Below are positions 12,450 to 23,079 of a stretch of 60,343 nucleotides of DNA, piece after piece. Source of the stretch: Zopfochytrium polystomum (Eukaryota > Chytridiomycota > Chytridiomycetes > Chytridiales > Chytridiaceae); the NCBI GenBank assembly GCA_025765615.1, contig JAIVFJ010000345.1:1-60343 (forward strand). Direction: 5' to 3'. Within the stretch, counting starts at the first letter, position 1; each line of letters starts with the position of its first letter. The position numbers and the translations under genes were made by a program. A model generated the notes under the pieces. It made no database searches. It was not told the DNA's origin and worked only from the letters and a program-made list of their open reading frames with translations.

Positions 12450-12451
<2 letters not shown>
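11636..12451 (-). CDS. RTA1-like seven-helix membrane protein
   Basis: A single-exon gene of 271 residues, a typical length for RTA1/RTM1-family lipid-translocating exporter-like proteins, which in yeasts confer resistance to aminocholesterol and sphingoid-base stress. Hydrophobic helices are visible at about residues 26-48, 52-70, 84-106, 124-145, 158-182, 198-216 and 236-256. The family-typical signature is the run RKxxRVIEFWQGFDG (here RSLFRVIEFWQGFDG) in loop 6, followed by a short acidic loop and the last helix ending in MMVYHPGRYL. The start MTPVYLPDG at 12451 gives the expected short N-terminus. A TATA-like box lies about 110 bases upstream. It sits between the two SDR paralogues on the opposite strand; no functional link is shown. 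The exact cargo is unknown. Confidence 0.92.

Positions 12452-12452
<1 letters not shown>

Positions 12453-12486
<34 letters not shown>
12453..12486. repeat. (TG)n microsatellite
   Basis: About 15 TG repeats immediately upstream of the RTA1-like start codon (CA repeats in the sense direction). Confidence 0.9.
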
Positions 12487-12489
<3 letters not shown>

Positions 12490-12560
12490 TTTTTTTATTT
12501 CAAGGGGAGGGTGTTGGGTTGTGATGGTAGGCACCGCTACCAACAGCCACCTTGCGCTCT

Positions 12561-12567
12561 TTATATA
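12561..12567 (-). promoter_or_regulatory. TATA-like box of the RTA1-like gene
   Basis: TATATAA on the minus strand within GCTATATAAAGAGCG, about 110 bases upstream of the start codon. A (TG)n run at about 12453-12486 lies between the box and the ATG in the presumed 5' UTR. Confidence 0.45.
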
Positions 12568-12599
12568 GCATTTTCGCAATTTCCGGCGTTGGCGGTCGA

Positions 12600-13078
12600 G
12601 GTTTGCCCAGGCAGGCGTAACGAGGCTGCTTCCGATGGCGGCCGGCAGCCGTGAGGGGCAGTCGCAAAGCGAGCATATCGCTGATCACTCGCCTCTCGCT
12701 CGACACTGAACACGCCGCTGCGGACGCCGCTTGCAAGGCCGCCACAATGATCGCGAACGCAACGGAAAAGAAGTTAGTTGGTTGTGCTGGCTTAGCGTCA
12801 GCAGTGGGAATGACGAACAACTGAAAAAAAAAAGAAAAAAAAAACACCTGAGACAAACGGACAAGCCCCGCGCAGTTCAAAGTGAGACCGTCAGGCAGAC
12901 GGAGTTGTGCGTGTCTGCCATGTCCGGACATTTTCTTCAGCTTTTCATATTAACATTCTCTGCTTTTCGTGCGAAATCTTTTTAACGCAATCACTTGGCT
13001 TCCGCCCCTGCTTCGGCTGAATGAGAGCGACAGGCCGAGTGGCAGAAACCGAGGGAGAGCGAGAGAGACAGAGAGAGA

Positions 13079-13128
<50 letters not shown>

Positions 13129-13654
13129 GTGAGAGTGAGTGAGTGAGTGAGTGAGTGAGTGAGAGACAGAGCGGCGGAAGTTGGAACCGCCTGTCCACGC
13201 ACTAGTTTCAGAAAATGTTGCAAACATTCTATACAGAGGAAAAATTTTGTTCGTAAAGGTTAATACTCTGTGAATACTTGGTGGGCCTAATGGAATAGCA
13301 CGCTGGGAGGGGCCCAAAGCAACAGAGAGGACCATCTTCAGCAAGTAGCTATAACTAACATCTGAACAAAAGACGGCGAGGAGATACATATAAGAAAGAA
13401 GAGTTGATGGGGATTTGCGGGTTGACCAAAGTAACCGGGTGAGGCAACTAAGGGTTACCAGAGACAGTGAGTCTGAAACCGCTGAAGCTATCCTAAAAAA
13501 AAATGCTTCATCCCTATGCACGACCTGCTTCTACCGCTCTTCATGTTAAGGCTCTGGCCGGTGTCCAACGGGGCTCCATCAATCCTCAAATCCGCCCTGC
13601 CATTGCATTGAGATCCTAACTCACAGCAACTCAACCCTTCTACGTTCCATTCCA
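12600..13654. other. No gene seen apart from repeats
   Basis: Outside the GA and GAGT repeats this interval shows no protein-like reading. It is probably the intergenic flank of the RTA1-like gene and of the SDR fragments. Confidence 0.45.
13057..13164. repeat. (GA)n and (GAGT)n compound microsatellite
   Basis: GA dinucleotide run to about 13123, grading into (GAGT)n/(GTGA)n to 13164. Such compound runs arise by slippage and point mutation of a GA array. Confidence 0.9.
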
Positions 13655-13770
13655 CTCCTGCAGCGTCCTCCGGTCAAAAGCGGTGCCGGCTGCCTGTTTG
13701 CTCACCCGAGGGTACGTGCGCGTCCTCGTCGTGACATCAACGAGATTGCTTCAGGGCACGTGCCGCAGGC
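13655..13770 (+). pseudogene. Decayed SDR exon-1 fragment, plus strand
   Basis: By eye this aligns with the start of SDR exon 1. GCAGCGTCCTCCGGTCAAAA matches the codons for SVLVTG, then GCGGTGCCGGCTGCCTG matches GGAGGL, then after a gap of about 20 bases CCGAGGGTACGTGCGCGTCC matches AEGARVLV, then GACATCAACGAG matches DINE. There is a one-base loss in CGTCGTGACATC and no open frame. It is a dead copy lying between the two intact SDR genes, in the same orientation as them. Confidence 0.65.
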
Positions 13771-13899
13771 TTGGGCCGTCGGTTTTGGGCACCAAGTCTG
13801 AAAGCAGGTTGAACGGCGGCGGCTCTCGACATTTTGCCAGAGATAGGACGAAAAGAAGGCGGGTGGATCGAGTGGGATTTCGGAGGCGGAAAGTAAGTG

Positions 13900-14215
13900 A
13901 ATGGTGGAGTGGAGCCCATTTACCTCCTCTCTCGCACTCACCGCCCCATCCACAGCAAACTCGCTTGGCCCACGGAAGCCTTCGCGCCCCACCTCCGGCG
14001 AAATGTCCACAGCCGCCGTCGCAACAATGCCGTCGGCCTCGGTGCCGGAATCCGGGCCAGCTCCGCTGCGGGCACGCGTCCAAATGGTGTCGCTGATGTC
14101 GGCGACGAGGACGTGTGTGCACTCTCTGCGTGGAAGGCACGCACAGTTGGTCGACGAGATTGGACAGGCGCTATCTGGGCGTTGTTTATCAACCCTAATT
14201 GTTGCAGGAAAGACA
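13900..14215 (-). pseudogene. Decayed SDR exon-1 fragment, minus strand
   Basis: Read on the minus strand from about 14150, the sequence gives RAFHAESAHVLVADIS, matching RAFLAEGARVLVVDIN of the intact SDRs. This is followed by a diverged segment with TEADGIVATAAVDIS (cf. AEAGGSRIATAAVDIS) and then PEVGREGF in place of TEEGAKAA. One frame change separates the first part from the second. The motif upstream of it (TGGAGGLG) is missing. The fragment therefore derives from exon 1 of the same gene but is inverted relative to both intact copies and to the plus-strand relic next to it. Confidence 0.7.
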
Positions 14216-14427
14216 TATTTCCATCACGTCAGCCGGTTCGCTCCTCCTTTTCTACCTCCTTTCCAATTAGTTCTTGCATTAGCTTGATGGTCGCAGACAG
14301 CCTCACCTGACCCCCGTTGATCCGAACACCAAAAGCCCACCCCCTTTCGCAATTCCTCCTCACATAATTTCCCCAAACCGCACCCACCTCCCGACACACT
14401 CCCACACCAAAAAGTCCGCAGCCACCG

Positions 14428-15598
14428 ATGCCCAACCTCACGCCCCTCGCCTCCCGCAACCTCGCCTCCCGCAGCGTCCTGGTCACCGGCGGCGCCGGCG
14501 GCCTCGGCCGTGACATTGCGCGCGCGTTCCTCGCCGAGGGCGCGCGCGTCGTCGTCGCCGACATCAACGAGGCGCTGCTCGACACGTGCAAGACCGAGCT
14601 GGCGGCCGAGTTTGGCGCCGAGGCCGACGGCGACGGAAGGGTCGTGACCGTGGCGGTCGACATTTCGACGGAGGAGGGCGCCAAGGCTGCTGTGGATAAG
14701 GTAAGTGGGGCAAGGAGAGAGGGTGGGGGGTGGGCGGAGCTGGATTCGATGCTGTGGGTGCGGCGAAGGCGAGCGGGAGTGTGTCTGCCATGTGCGCAGC
14801 CACGGTCAAACACGGGTCAAACACCCGTACCAAACCGCCACAACGCGCAGTCGCCAACCGAAAACACCTCGTGCGTCCCGCCCCTCCTCGCAGGCCGTCC
14901 AAGAGTTCGGCACGCTCGACGTGCTGATCAACAACGCCGGAATCGCCGACGGGTTCTTCCAGGTGCACGAGCTGGACGCGGCGCAGTACGCCAAGGTGAT
15001 GGCGGTGAACGTGATCGGCCCGACGTTTTTGGCAAAGTACGCCGTGCAAGTGTTTCTGGGCAAGGAGACGCCCAAGGGAAGCATCGTCAACGTTGGGTCG
15101 GTGGCGACCAAGACGGGGTTCGCAGGTGAATATTTTGCAAACTGCATCATTGCTGGCGCTGTCCAAGAGCATCCACGACCTGCCTCTGGCGATCCTTTCT
15201 TTATCTATCCTGCAAATGCCTCCCCCAGCTCATACAACAATCTAATCCAAAAAAAAAACACAAACTTCCCCCTCCCTCAAACCAAAGGCTGCGCCTACGT
15301 CATCAGCAAACACGCGATCGCGGGGCTCTCCAAGCACATCGCCGCGCAGTACGCGGCGCGCGGGATCCGCTCGAACCTGATCATGCCGAACGCGATGGCG
15401 ACGGGGATCCTGGGCGCGGGCGGGCCCGAGAGCGAGGAGGGGCGCAAGACGCTGGGCAAGGTGTTTGAGCTCGCCGGTCCGCAGATGTGGGTCCACACGG
15501 ACAAGGCGGCGGCGCTGGTCGTGTTCCTGGCGTCGGACGCCGCAGAGGGAATCAACGGCGCCGAGGTTTCGGTCGATAATGGATTGCTGGCTTTTTAG
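14428..15598 (+). CDS. Classical short-chain dehydrogenase/reductase, copy 2
   Basis: A paralogue of the gene at 10087 with the same three-exon structure: 14428-14700, 14894-15125 and 15288-15598, about 271 residues. TGGAGGLG, VVADIN (acidic residue favouring NAD), NNAGIADGF, VNVGSV and YVISK are all present. One notable change is GSVATKTGF for GSTASASGF: the Ser/Thr cluster near the usual catalytic Ser is altered, although the SDR Ser could be the S in VGSV. Introns are at identical positions but differ in length and sequence, so the duplication is not recent, yet the exons remain very similar, consistent with purifying selection or gene conversion. The substrate is unknown. Confidence 0.93.
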
Positions 15599-16021
15599 AG
15601 GTTCGCACATACCGTACCTTCAAAATTGTTTCGTAAATACATACACTTGGTCGCAAGCATGCGCACAAATGGGAGGAAAGAGTCGCAGTACAACAACGAT
15701 GTGTTCAAACAGATTTGCACGAGGCAAGGAAGGCCAAGGCCGTCAGCGTCAATTCGTCAAGAGCAACCCGCTTGGGAAAACATCACCAACCAGGGAAAAC
15801 ATCACCCTTCGGAAATCGATGCTGGAAGCCCTTTTCCGTACTTATTACTTGGCCATGCCTGCAAATTGCAGCTCGCCTGCAGGCTGCAGCGAGGACCCAA
15901 ACGCTGGAAACAATCAGTGAGAAGTGTATGGAGTGGACGAAGCGGGGGCGAGTTTATATGGTCGTGCTCCAAAATTCCCCACTTTTTCAGTTGCAAGGTG
16001 CAATAATCTGCCAAGCAAACT

Positions 16022-17040
16022 CTATTCGAACGAACCCGATGATACTCTGCTTCCAAAGTGGGAACTTTCGTTCATATGAGTCGAATCCGCGGTCCAATTC
16101 TTCCATATTGTCATAACCACGTTGCCTGTTGCCAAGTCCCACTCTTGAATCTTCTTGTCTTCAAACCAGTCAGATGCGAATATGCTACGCATTAACCAGA
16201 ATGAAGTCGCATTGTGTAAAGATGCCAGCGGGACCTGTTGCCGAATTCCACATTCCAATCTCACCGTATTACGACAGCGAGAACAGACGTTCGCTATCTG
16301 ATTGCCATTGGCTTATATCGAGCACATGGTGATGGATTGTCCTTATTCTGGCACCAGTAGCCATCCCAGATCATTGTTTCGAGGAAGGATGTAGAGAGAA
16401 TGAGACGGCCAGCTCAGCCAACGGAGATGGCAACGTGACCGTGCAAGACCAGCCGGCATTCACCTGTCTCAAGTTGGCACAACCGCACTGTAGCGTCCCG
16501 GGGTCCAATGAGAACAGCCGTGCCCTCCGCGTTGACTTTTTCGTAAATGACGCTGGTTGGAGGTAGTTGCAACGTATGAATGGTGCGAAATCTGACGGGC
16601 GGCTGACTGAATATCTGCCGTTGCCGTTGGACGCAGCAATGACGTACTTTGGATGAAGAGAGATGACGCACCAGGCGACTGGAAGGCGATTCCCGCTTCT
16701 GTGCTTACGCTTGTCCATCGTTCGTGCTGCGCCAATCGGTACCTCTTCGATTGGCGGCAAGCCTGCGCCGTTGGTATCGGTTTCCGCCATGCCCTCCTGC
16801 TGCGCTCGCATGCGTGGGCTTCCCCACCGCGCAAGGAACAAGGGTTGCCAGAACCGGTCGTCCGCGGCAAGAACAGACCAGCGCTTTGACACACTGTAGA
16901 GGGGGAAGCGAACGGTGGTCTTTAATGCGTGCGACAATGCGGTGGGCGATCTCGTATGGCAGGCAGGAGAGGTGATCGCTGGGATCTGGATGGGGGTTGG
17001 GCCGTCATTGTGGTGGTGGTTGGTGGTTGGGGGGGTGGCA
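16022..17040 (-). pseudogene. F-box/WD40 repeat gene, frame-broken
   Basis: Probable substrate-recognition subunit of an SCF ubiquitin ligase, or its remnant. Near 16990-16915 the minus strand reads a good F-box (SCLPYEIAHRIVARIKDH), continued after a one-base frame change in a C run by YSVSKRWSVLAADDRFWQPL and then an FLARWG segment. WD40 blades follow in several frames: HPKYVIAASNGNGRYSV near 16640, ATVRLCQLETGECRLVLHGH near 16470, and DKKIQEWDLATGNVVMTI near 16150. No single set of splice sites that I can see restores one frame, and the C-terminus stops after about three blades where seven are usual. Either a pseudogene or an active gene with assembly indels and unrecognised introns. Confidence 0.55.
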
Positions 17041-17229
17041 GGTGAAAGACAGTGGATGCTGTGCCGTGACTGTCGATATTTAGGGATCGAATGCAGAGCC
17101 GATTACTGGAAACGGGAAAGACAAGCGGCTGGCGCGGCGGAGGAAGGAGGACAGGGAGACTTTCTTCTCCTCCCAAACTTTCGCATCAAGGAAAAAATAG
17201 CCACAGACTTCGTCAACAGGAAGACGCTC

Positions 17230-17420
17230 CAGTCGAAGTGCAGAATTTAAAGTGCAAAGTGGGGGAGACACAGGTTGCAAGGGCGCTCGGGCACTTGCAC
17301 TCTCCCTTCACTTCTTACTGCAATGTCACTGCGGAAACGCACTCGCTCTTGAAAGTGCAAGTCTTGTTTGGGAAAAGAAGAGAAGAAGAGGAAAAAAAAG
17401 GAAATCGAAATGGTATAAAT
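17230..17420 (+). promoter_or_regulatory. Promoter of GTPase copy A with repeated AAGTGCA
   Basis: AAGTGCA occurs at 17236-17242 and 17250-17256, CACTTGCACT at about 17292-17301, and GAAAGTGCAAGT near 17351-17362. A TATAAAT box at 17414-17420 follows a GAAGAGGAAAA purine tract. The same series in the same order lies upstream of copies B and C and of the relic at 3.8 kb, so it is conserved between paralogues. It may be a binding site or merely shared descent. Confidence 0.5.
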
Positions 17421-17566
17421 GAAACTGAAAGTCAGTGGTTGCATTCCGTCAAAAAGTTAAGGACAGAGCAGTTAGTTTGCCCACAAAGCCCATCGATATC
17501 GAGATCTTAATCACTTTTATCAGCCAAAGAGTCTCCAAGCAACACGATAAAGAAGCAGAATCCACC

Positions 17567-19161
17567 ATGGATGAGAAGACCTTTTCGTTCGACAGCGTTC
17601 TAAATAAGTTCAGAGCCACTCTCTGTACCTGCACCATAGTCGTTGCAGGTGAATCTGGGATGGGAAAGTCCACTCTGGTGAACAACGTTTTCGGCATAGA
17701 CATTGCAAAGGCCGCTGCAGGCCGGCCTGTCAGCACAAAAGTCACTCTGTACAAGGACGACTACGTGGAAATCGTGGACACTGTCGGCTTTATTCGCGGC
17801 AAAGACCCAAGGGCGCAAAATTTCGACGGGGATCTCTTGCTGAAGCTTGTTGATCCGAAGCAGCGCGCTCTGCAGGAAATTTATACTAGCGACGGTGGTC
17901 TCGTCAAGGGTGGTGTTGAAGTGGGTTGTGTGTGGTACTTTATCGAGCGACTCCAGCCAGAAGATGAGCGAGTTTTGAAGGTTGGTTGCCACCCTGTAAC
18001 GTCTAAGGTTATCGTAAGGCTTTCGTTTTGTAAAATAAATCTCCGAATCCCCAGGAGTTGGCCTCGATGAAGGTTCCGTTCTTGGTGATTATTGCAAAAT
18101 GCGATAACAAGACTTCGCAAGAAATTTCCGACATCCGGGGAGCCGTGGACAACACGATGGCCGCTTATGGAGTCGAGTCGAGTATTTACGGAATCGTGGA
18201 AATGCGTCGCAACAAACCTGGTCCGGAAAAATGCGGTGAATGCCGCTCTGCAACAGAACTGCGTCAGCTGCATCCTTCACGAAAGCGAAAAGGCTGGTTC
18301 TGCTCCAATCTAGATTGCTTCATGTACTCGTCCTGCACCATGGTCGAGGACACAGACTCCCTTCAGCAAGCTTTGAAGAATCTGAATGAGAGCGTGGAAA
18401 AAACTACTCTCGCAAAACGTAAGCCAATCAAAGTGACATTGCGATGTTAGCGATTCCAATATCACTGATTTTACTGTTAAGGAGGAGGCCTTGGAACGCT
18501 ACAAGAAGGCCCAGCTCGTTTCTTTGAAATCAAAGATGGCACAGGCGTCTGCCACAGTTGCAGTTGCAACGATGGCGGCGATGGCAATCGGTCTGAGTCC
18601 TATTCCCATTATGGACCTGCCGCTGCTCCTGACAGACCAAGCTGTAATGGTCGGAACCATATTGACTATTTTCGGCATAACCTGGACCATTAGTGACACC
18701 AGTCGGATCATGCTTATGTTTGTTGCAGTCTTCGGCCTTCCAGTTGCTGGGATGGCGGGAGCCTCACTCCTCAAGCTAGTGCCTGCAATTGGGTGGTTTG
18801 CCGCAGTGGCTATTGATGGGAGTGTTGCAGGCTCCATGACTCTGGTTATGGGAATTGTGGTGACGTTGCTTTGCTGGAGCACTCTCAAATCGAGGATGGA
18901 GGCTATAGGAAGAGGAGAGAACCCGGAGCGCCCTCGCTTGGAAGTGACCAAATCGCAAGTGCAAGATGCCGTGAACAGGATAAATGACCAGGTGAATTCC
19001 AAAGTCTTGGCCCTCGTGAGGGACGGTTCGAAAGACTCTTGGAAAGATGAAGTCGACCAATTTGTGCGAGTAAGTTCAGAGCGAGACTGGATGCTGGTTT
19101 TGCTTTCGTTGACGAAACTTCCAAATTGCAGGACACCGTGAACAACAGCAACGTCGCGTAA
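17567..19161 (+). pseudogene. GTPase/DUF697-like gene, copy A (frame lesion)
   Basis: Starts at a strong CCACCATGG. The G domain shows P-loop GESGMGKST near residue 29, switch II DTVGF near 65, and AKCDNKT as the base-recognition (NKxD-like) loop. After it come a small Cys pair region (KCGECRS, and CSNLDC) and a C-terminal hydrophobic half, GLSPIPIMDLPLLLTDQ..MVGTI, matching the DUF697 pattern seen with YcjX/YcjF-type and related GTPases, probably membrane-associated. Exons: 17567-18013, 18055-18418, 18482-19069, 19132-19161; introns GTAAGG..CCCCAG, GTAAGC..TTAAG, GTAAGT..TTGCAG. Exon 2 has one extra base (GTGGAAAAAACTACT) relative to copy B, so exon 3 is out of frame: probably a pseudogene, or an indel error. 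AATAAA lies at 19237-19242. The cellular role is unknown. Confidence 0.7.
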
Positions 19162-19289
19162 CTTGAAGTTACCGGAAACATGTATCAGGGTTTCTGCTCA
19201 TCAATATTTCATCAATATTTCATCATTACTTCATCAATAAATTTCGAATGTCCCTTCCAATTTTAACCACATATTTGCTGGCTTAATGA

Positions 19290-19515
19290 GGAAGAGTTTG
19301 GAAAACCCTGCATCATTTTATCCTCGAAAGAGAGCAAGCGTCATGAGGCGGCGACCTTCAAAAAGAAGTTGCTGCGCTAGAAACATTCGATAAGAAGCAC
19401 GCAAGGTTCAAAGATGTGCAGCCCAGTTTTGGTGACGTGGGCCACCTGAAAGCCGGAGGCGATGGGGTGGAAGGGCTTGAGGGCTTCCGAAACGAGTTTA
19501 CCAAACGCAAGCATT
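19290..19515 (-). other. Conserved antisense 3' module, copy A
   Basis: A roughly 220-base block found downstream of all three GTPase copies. On the minus strand it reads to a stop with the ending GLHIFEPCVLLIECF, preceded by a likely GTAAACTCG...CTTTCAG intron (about 19443-19502). It could be the last exon of a convergent gene. The plus strand is also open over part of it (KKHARFKDVQPSFG). Selection on either strand cannot be judged from three copies. From 19520 to 20300 nothing is supportable, although LTIADVAQHDEGDRLDIG on the minus strand near 19770 looks protein-like. Confidence 0.45.
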
Positions 19516-20559
19516 ATTTCTGCCCGTGTATGCGAAATTGGTGGAGTTGCTCGTCGTCTTTCAACGGGTTTGTCCATAGATATGCAAAATCGATTTGTTC
19601 GGCGTGGCAGGGTCCGCTGAAGTCTTGCTCAGCCCCAGAAAGGTTATTCTCGGGTTACAAAATTTTACATCCAGCATTACACGCGAGTCGCCTCGTGTTG
19701 GCCGTGCGGCGGAAAGAGTACCAATGTCCAGTCGATCCCCTTCGTCATGTTGGGCCACGTCTGCAATGGTCAACCTCTCCATCGCGTCCTGCCTCGGTTT
19801 GTACCAAAGTTGCGGTGTACATCGAATCCTATTGCTGCGTAACCAACCCATCTGCTCTCACCACGATGCACAAAACGCCCTCGAATCACGATCTTCACGT
19901 TGGGGAGTAGCGTCGCTCCTCACAGCTCAACACACGCCGCAAAACCTGTTGAGCGCGTTCCCTGTACGCACGGAGGCCAGCTGGCCCTGAGCGCACGGAT
20001 CTGCTCGAATGGTTGGCTGTTGCTGATTTCTCGCGGTGACCGTGATGTGGGAGAATAACGCGTGTTGTCGTTGCTTTCTCTTTCCGCATCGCACCGCCCA
20101 CGGAACATACTGACTGGGTTGATGCTCCGTTTATCGTTATGCAGCCAGCCGCCTCATTGTTCAGTGACGGCTGGCCATTCCCAAGTGCTGACCGGTGCAT
20201 AACTTTTTTTTCGGTTAGTATCAACGCCTTGATCTTTCGTTCACTATTTGGGACATTTCAATGATCCATCCTTTCTCACCAGTTCTGGTCGACCCTGACA
20301 GACTCGACGGTGGAAGTGAGGAGTAACGGCGTATCGACGGTAATCGATGCGTTCGATGAGCCCGCTCAACCTGGAGATGCTCTTACTTGCATGCAAAAAG
20401 TGAAAATACGGAGCCGTCCGCCGATCTTGTTGAGTATAACCGGAGCCGCAGACTTGTATCTCTTAGCTGACGCCCTCTTACATCTAGCAAACAATGTCCC
20501 TTGGGCTGTTGCGGTCGACAGGTGAACTTTGGGACAAAACCCGGTGTGAGGACTCTGTG

Positions 20560-21850
20560 CTTTTCTTCCTTTCAGCGACCACAATGGACCCCAACACATC
20601 CAACCCACTCGACCCGCCCTTCGCAGCCTACCCACCATCCCCGAGTCTTCCGCGACGCCCCAGAAACACCCCTTCTTGACGCTTTTCTCGCCTTCCTACG
20701 CGTCGTGCAAGTCCTGATCGTCATCGTCACAGCGCGCAAGGCGCTGCTGATGAACCTATCCCTTCTCGACGACCTCTGCCAGATCTTTGGAGTCGATCTG
20801 GTCTTTGATTGTGATTGGGGATGCCGGCGGCCAGCGCCGCCCGGATGCCGTCGGCCGGTGCCAGCTACCAGCTCGGGAGGCCCGATGAAGCGGAAACCCG
20901 GTCGCGACGATGGACTCCGTCCGGTTTGTGGACTCCACTTTCTTTTCTGTTGGAGAGCGCGCGCGCCAGTTCTGGTAGGAGCGAGCTGACCCCTTCTGCT
21001 GGTCTTTTTTCTCTCTCGTTGTGGCCAGTACACCTACCTCCGCCAGTGGATTACGGACACGGCTTACGGATACAAGCAATATTTAGATCTCCACCCAAGG
21101 CGAATGAACAATGTCCACGTGCCGAACGGCCACTCCTTCAACTCGCAAGCCTCACACTATCCAAATCGTCCAAAACGATCCAGTCTCTCCGGCGTGCGTG
21201 CCAAAAGTTCATAATGTGGCAATCATGACTTCAACTGAGGCCATTGAAGCCCCGGATGGTCGACTACAAAACGGCCACAGCGCGCCCAATGATCGAGGCG
21301 GTCGCTCTGACCAATGGCATGGAGGTGTATTTGAAGATGTTGAAAGACCGCATATCTGCGGCCAAAGAGCTTAGCAGGACGGACACTTCTGATTTGCACT
21401 GAAGCCACGACACCGACAGCACCAGCTGTCAAAGGTTTGACCGTCGAAAACAGTTGGGGCGTGTCGCCGAACGAGGAGATGCCGGCGCACCAATCCGTAT
21501 ATCCAGTTGACGCCAGGCACTCGACCGGCGTCTCTGAAAGACGTGACAGAAAGTCACCACCGTCAGGAAGGAGCGAGCGTCTTTACGGGCCGAAGAACAC
21601 GAAGAGATCGGCCGAGTCACCAAGCACTCGCAAGGCCTCGATGACGGTCATGTCAAAGAGCGGACCATCGGTCCTTGGAAAACAGGATCAATGAAGCTGT
21701 GGAGCTGAGGCTGGGGCAGCTTCGGGCCGAGCTTTGCGCCAACGTGGATCTTGCCAAGCTTCTTCCACTCAAAGTCTCGAGAGGGCTTCCCCAGTGGGCC
21801 GACAGGGCCCCAGAAGATGCGGCGCAGGCGGCGTCGACGTGATGGCCGCC
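20560..21850. pseudogene. Duplicated module 1: fragments of unidentified gene(s)
   Basis: This region resembles 26.4-27.2 kb. Shared pieces in order are ATGGACCC..CAAC, CCACCATCCCC.GAGTCTTCC, CAAGTCCTGATC.T.ATCGTCA, GCGCAAGGCGCT and GATTGTGATTG.GGATGCCG. A plus-strand helix-like stretch EVYLKMLKDRISAAKEL corresponds to ETYLKSLKDRLLPSQKL in the other copy. Other protein-like plus-strand pieces are YLRQWITDTAYGYKQYL near 21030 and LRLGQLRAELCANVDLAKLL near 21700. The minus strand is also similar (PPASPITIKDQID against PPASAITIDDEIH). I cannot build one coherent gene; it is best read as a decayed duplicate. Confidence 0.4.
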
Positions 21851-21992
21851 AGCACTTGAACTGGGCCGATATCTCGGGGGCTCTCCAACGTCGAACACGG
21901 CGGCGCGGCTGGGCCGACGAAACCTGCCGTGCAGCCTGCGGCAAGAGGCGCCGCTACGCTCTAGCAGGCCGAAAGCAGCGTACCTCGCCCGT

Positions 21993-22028
21993 CCGGTTGG
22001 GCCGGTTGGGCCGGTTGGGCCGGTTGGG
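21993..22028. repeat. (CCGGTTGGG)x4 minisatellite
   Basis: Four exact tandem copies of a 9-base unit. On the minus strand they would encode Pro-Thr-Gly repeats. The surroundings up to 22300 are GC-rich with no certain gene. Confidence 0.9.
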
Positions 22029-22299
22029 GCTAAAGCCGCCGCCACCGCCGCCGTCATCGTCGTCTTTGTCGTCGCCCCGAAACGGTGGCAGACGCAGCAG
22101 CTCCGGTACCGGCGGCGACGGTCAGGGTGAGCTTGGGGCGGCAGCGGCGTCGGCGGATAGGAAACCGGGGGCGATTCTGCAGTGTGGCGTAGCGCGCAGC
22201 TGGAAAGCTGGTCTGGACGGAAAAGGAAACAGCACGGCCGGGTTGGGCGGACTGGTATACGCGAGGGTGTGGCGGATATGACTTGCGATATGCTTGCGC

Positions 22300-22735
22300 G
22301 ATGCGCGTTCCCTCTCACCTTGGGGGGTTGGGTGGGACTCGACGACGCACACTCCTTGCCCCCAGGTTGCGGCCGCTGACAGAAGGGGCATAGAAGTGGA
22401 TCAATCCGCCGTCGTGAAAGTAGGGATAGCCTTTTTCTGCTGAAAGAACGCATACTTGCGAGCAAAACGCTTTACACTGCGGACACTTCAGGTTCACACT
22501 CAACCCAGACATCGAAAGAGTCGGTGGAAACGGTGCGGGAACCCTTGCTGAAGCAGGAGATTCCGGCCCTTGCACTCTGCACCTTCCCTTCCCTCCCCAG
22601 CTCCTTCCCGTGCCTTCCCTCCTCTTCCCTTTCACCACCCTCCCCCCATCCTCGTCAACATCTCTCCACTCCACCGTCAATAACAAAATAGTCCACCCAC
22701 TGCATCGTACAAAAGTGATAAAACCCGAATTTTTA
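22300..22735 (-). CDS. Zinc-ribbon protein gene fragment upstream of GTPase copy B
   Basis: On the minus strand near 22515 a short protein begins MSGLSVNLKCPQCKAFC, continues to YFHDGGLIHF, and after a one-base slip gives CPFCQRPQPGGKEC. CPxC...CPFC spacing of about 30 residues suits a zinc ribbon. The slip (CTTCTATGCCCC, one T short) puts the second Cys pair out of frame. A further upstream block (22735-22560, including TTTGTACGATG and a purine-rich tail) also occurs at 47.03-47.2 kb and may be its first exon or promoter. It is divergent from GTPase copy B. A shorter paralogue, MAGLTANLLRPHC, lies at 26.86-26.94 kb. It is probably degenerate and its function is unknown. Confidence 0.45.
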
Positions 22736-22749
22736 GGCAACCGAAAGAC

Positions 22750-22940
22750 GCTGTCGTAAAAGTGCAGAATTCGAAGAGCAAAGTGGGGGAGACACGGGTC
22801 GGGCACTCGCGCACTTGCACTCTCACTTCACTTTTTACTGCAAGGTCACTGCAGAAACGCACTTCCTCTTGGAAGTGCAAGTTTTGTTGGGAAAAGAAGA
22901 GAAGAAGAGGAAAACAAAGGAAATCGAAATTGTATAAATG
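22750..22940 (+). promoter_or_regulatory. Promoter of GTPase copy B
   Basis: It has the same series as the promoter of copy A: AAAAGTGCAGAATTC, CGCACTTGCACTCTCAC, GGAAGTGCAAGTTTTG, a purine tract and TATAAAT at 22933-22939, about 145 bases before the ATG. Very high similarity to copy A extends through the presumed 5' UTR. Confidence 0.5.
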
Positions 22941-23079
22941 AAACTGAAAAGTTGGTCGCAGTTCGCAAAAAGCTAGAGACAAAGCAGTAAGTGTCCCCAC
23001 AAAGCCCATCGAGACCTTAACCACTGTTGTCAGCCAAAAGAGTCTCTGAATGCACCACGATCAGAAAGCACACTCTACC

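Noticed and set aside
13755..14140. Plus-strand frames overlapping the inverted SDR relic as genes
   Set aside because: Similarity to the SDR exon on the minus strand explains the sequence; the plus frames are its shadow.
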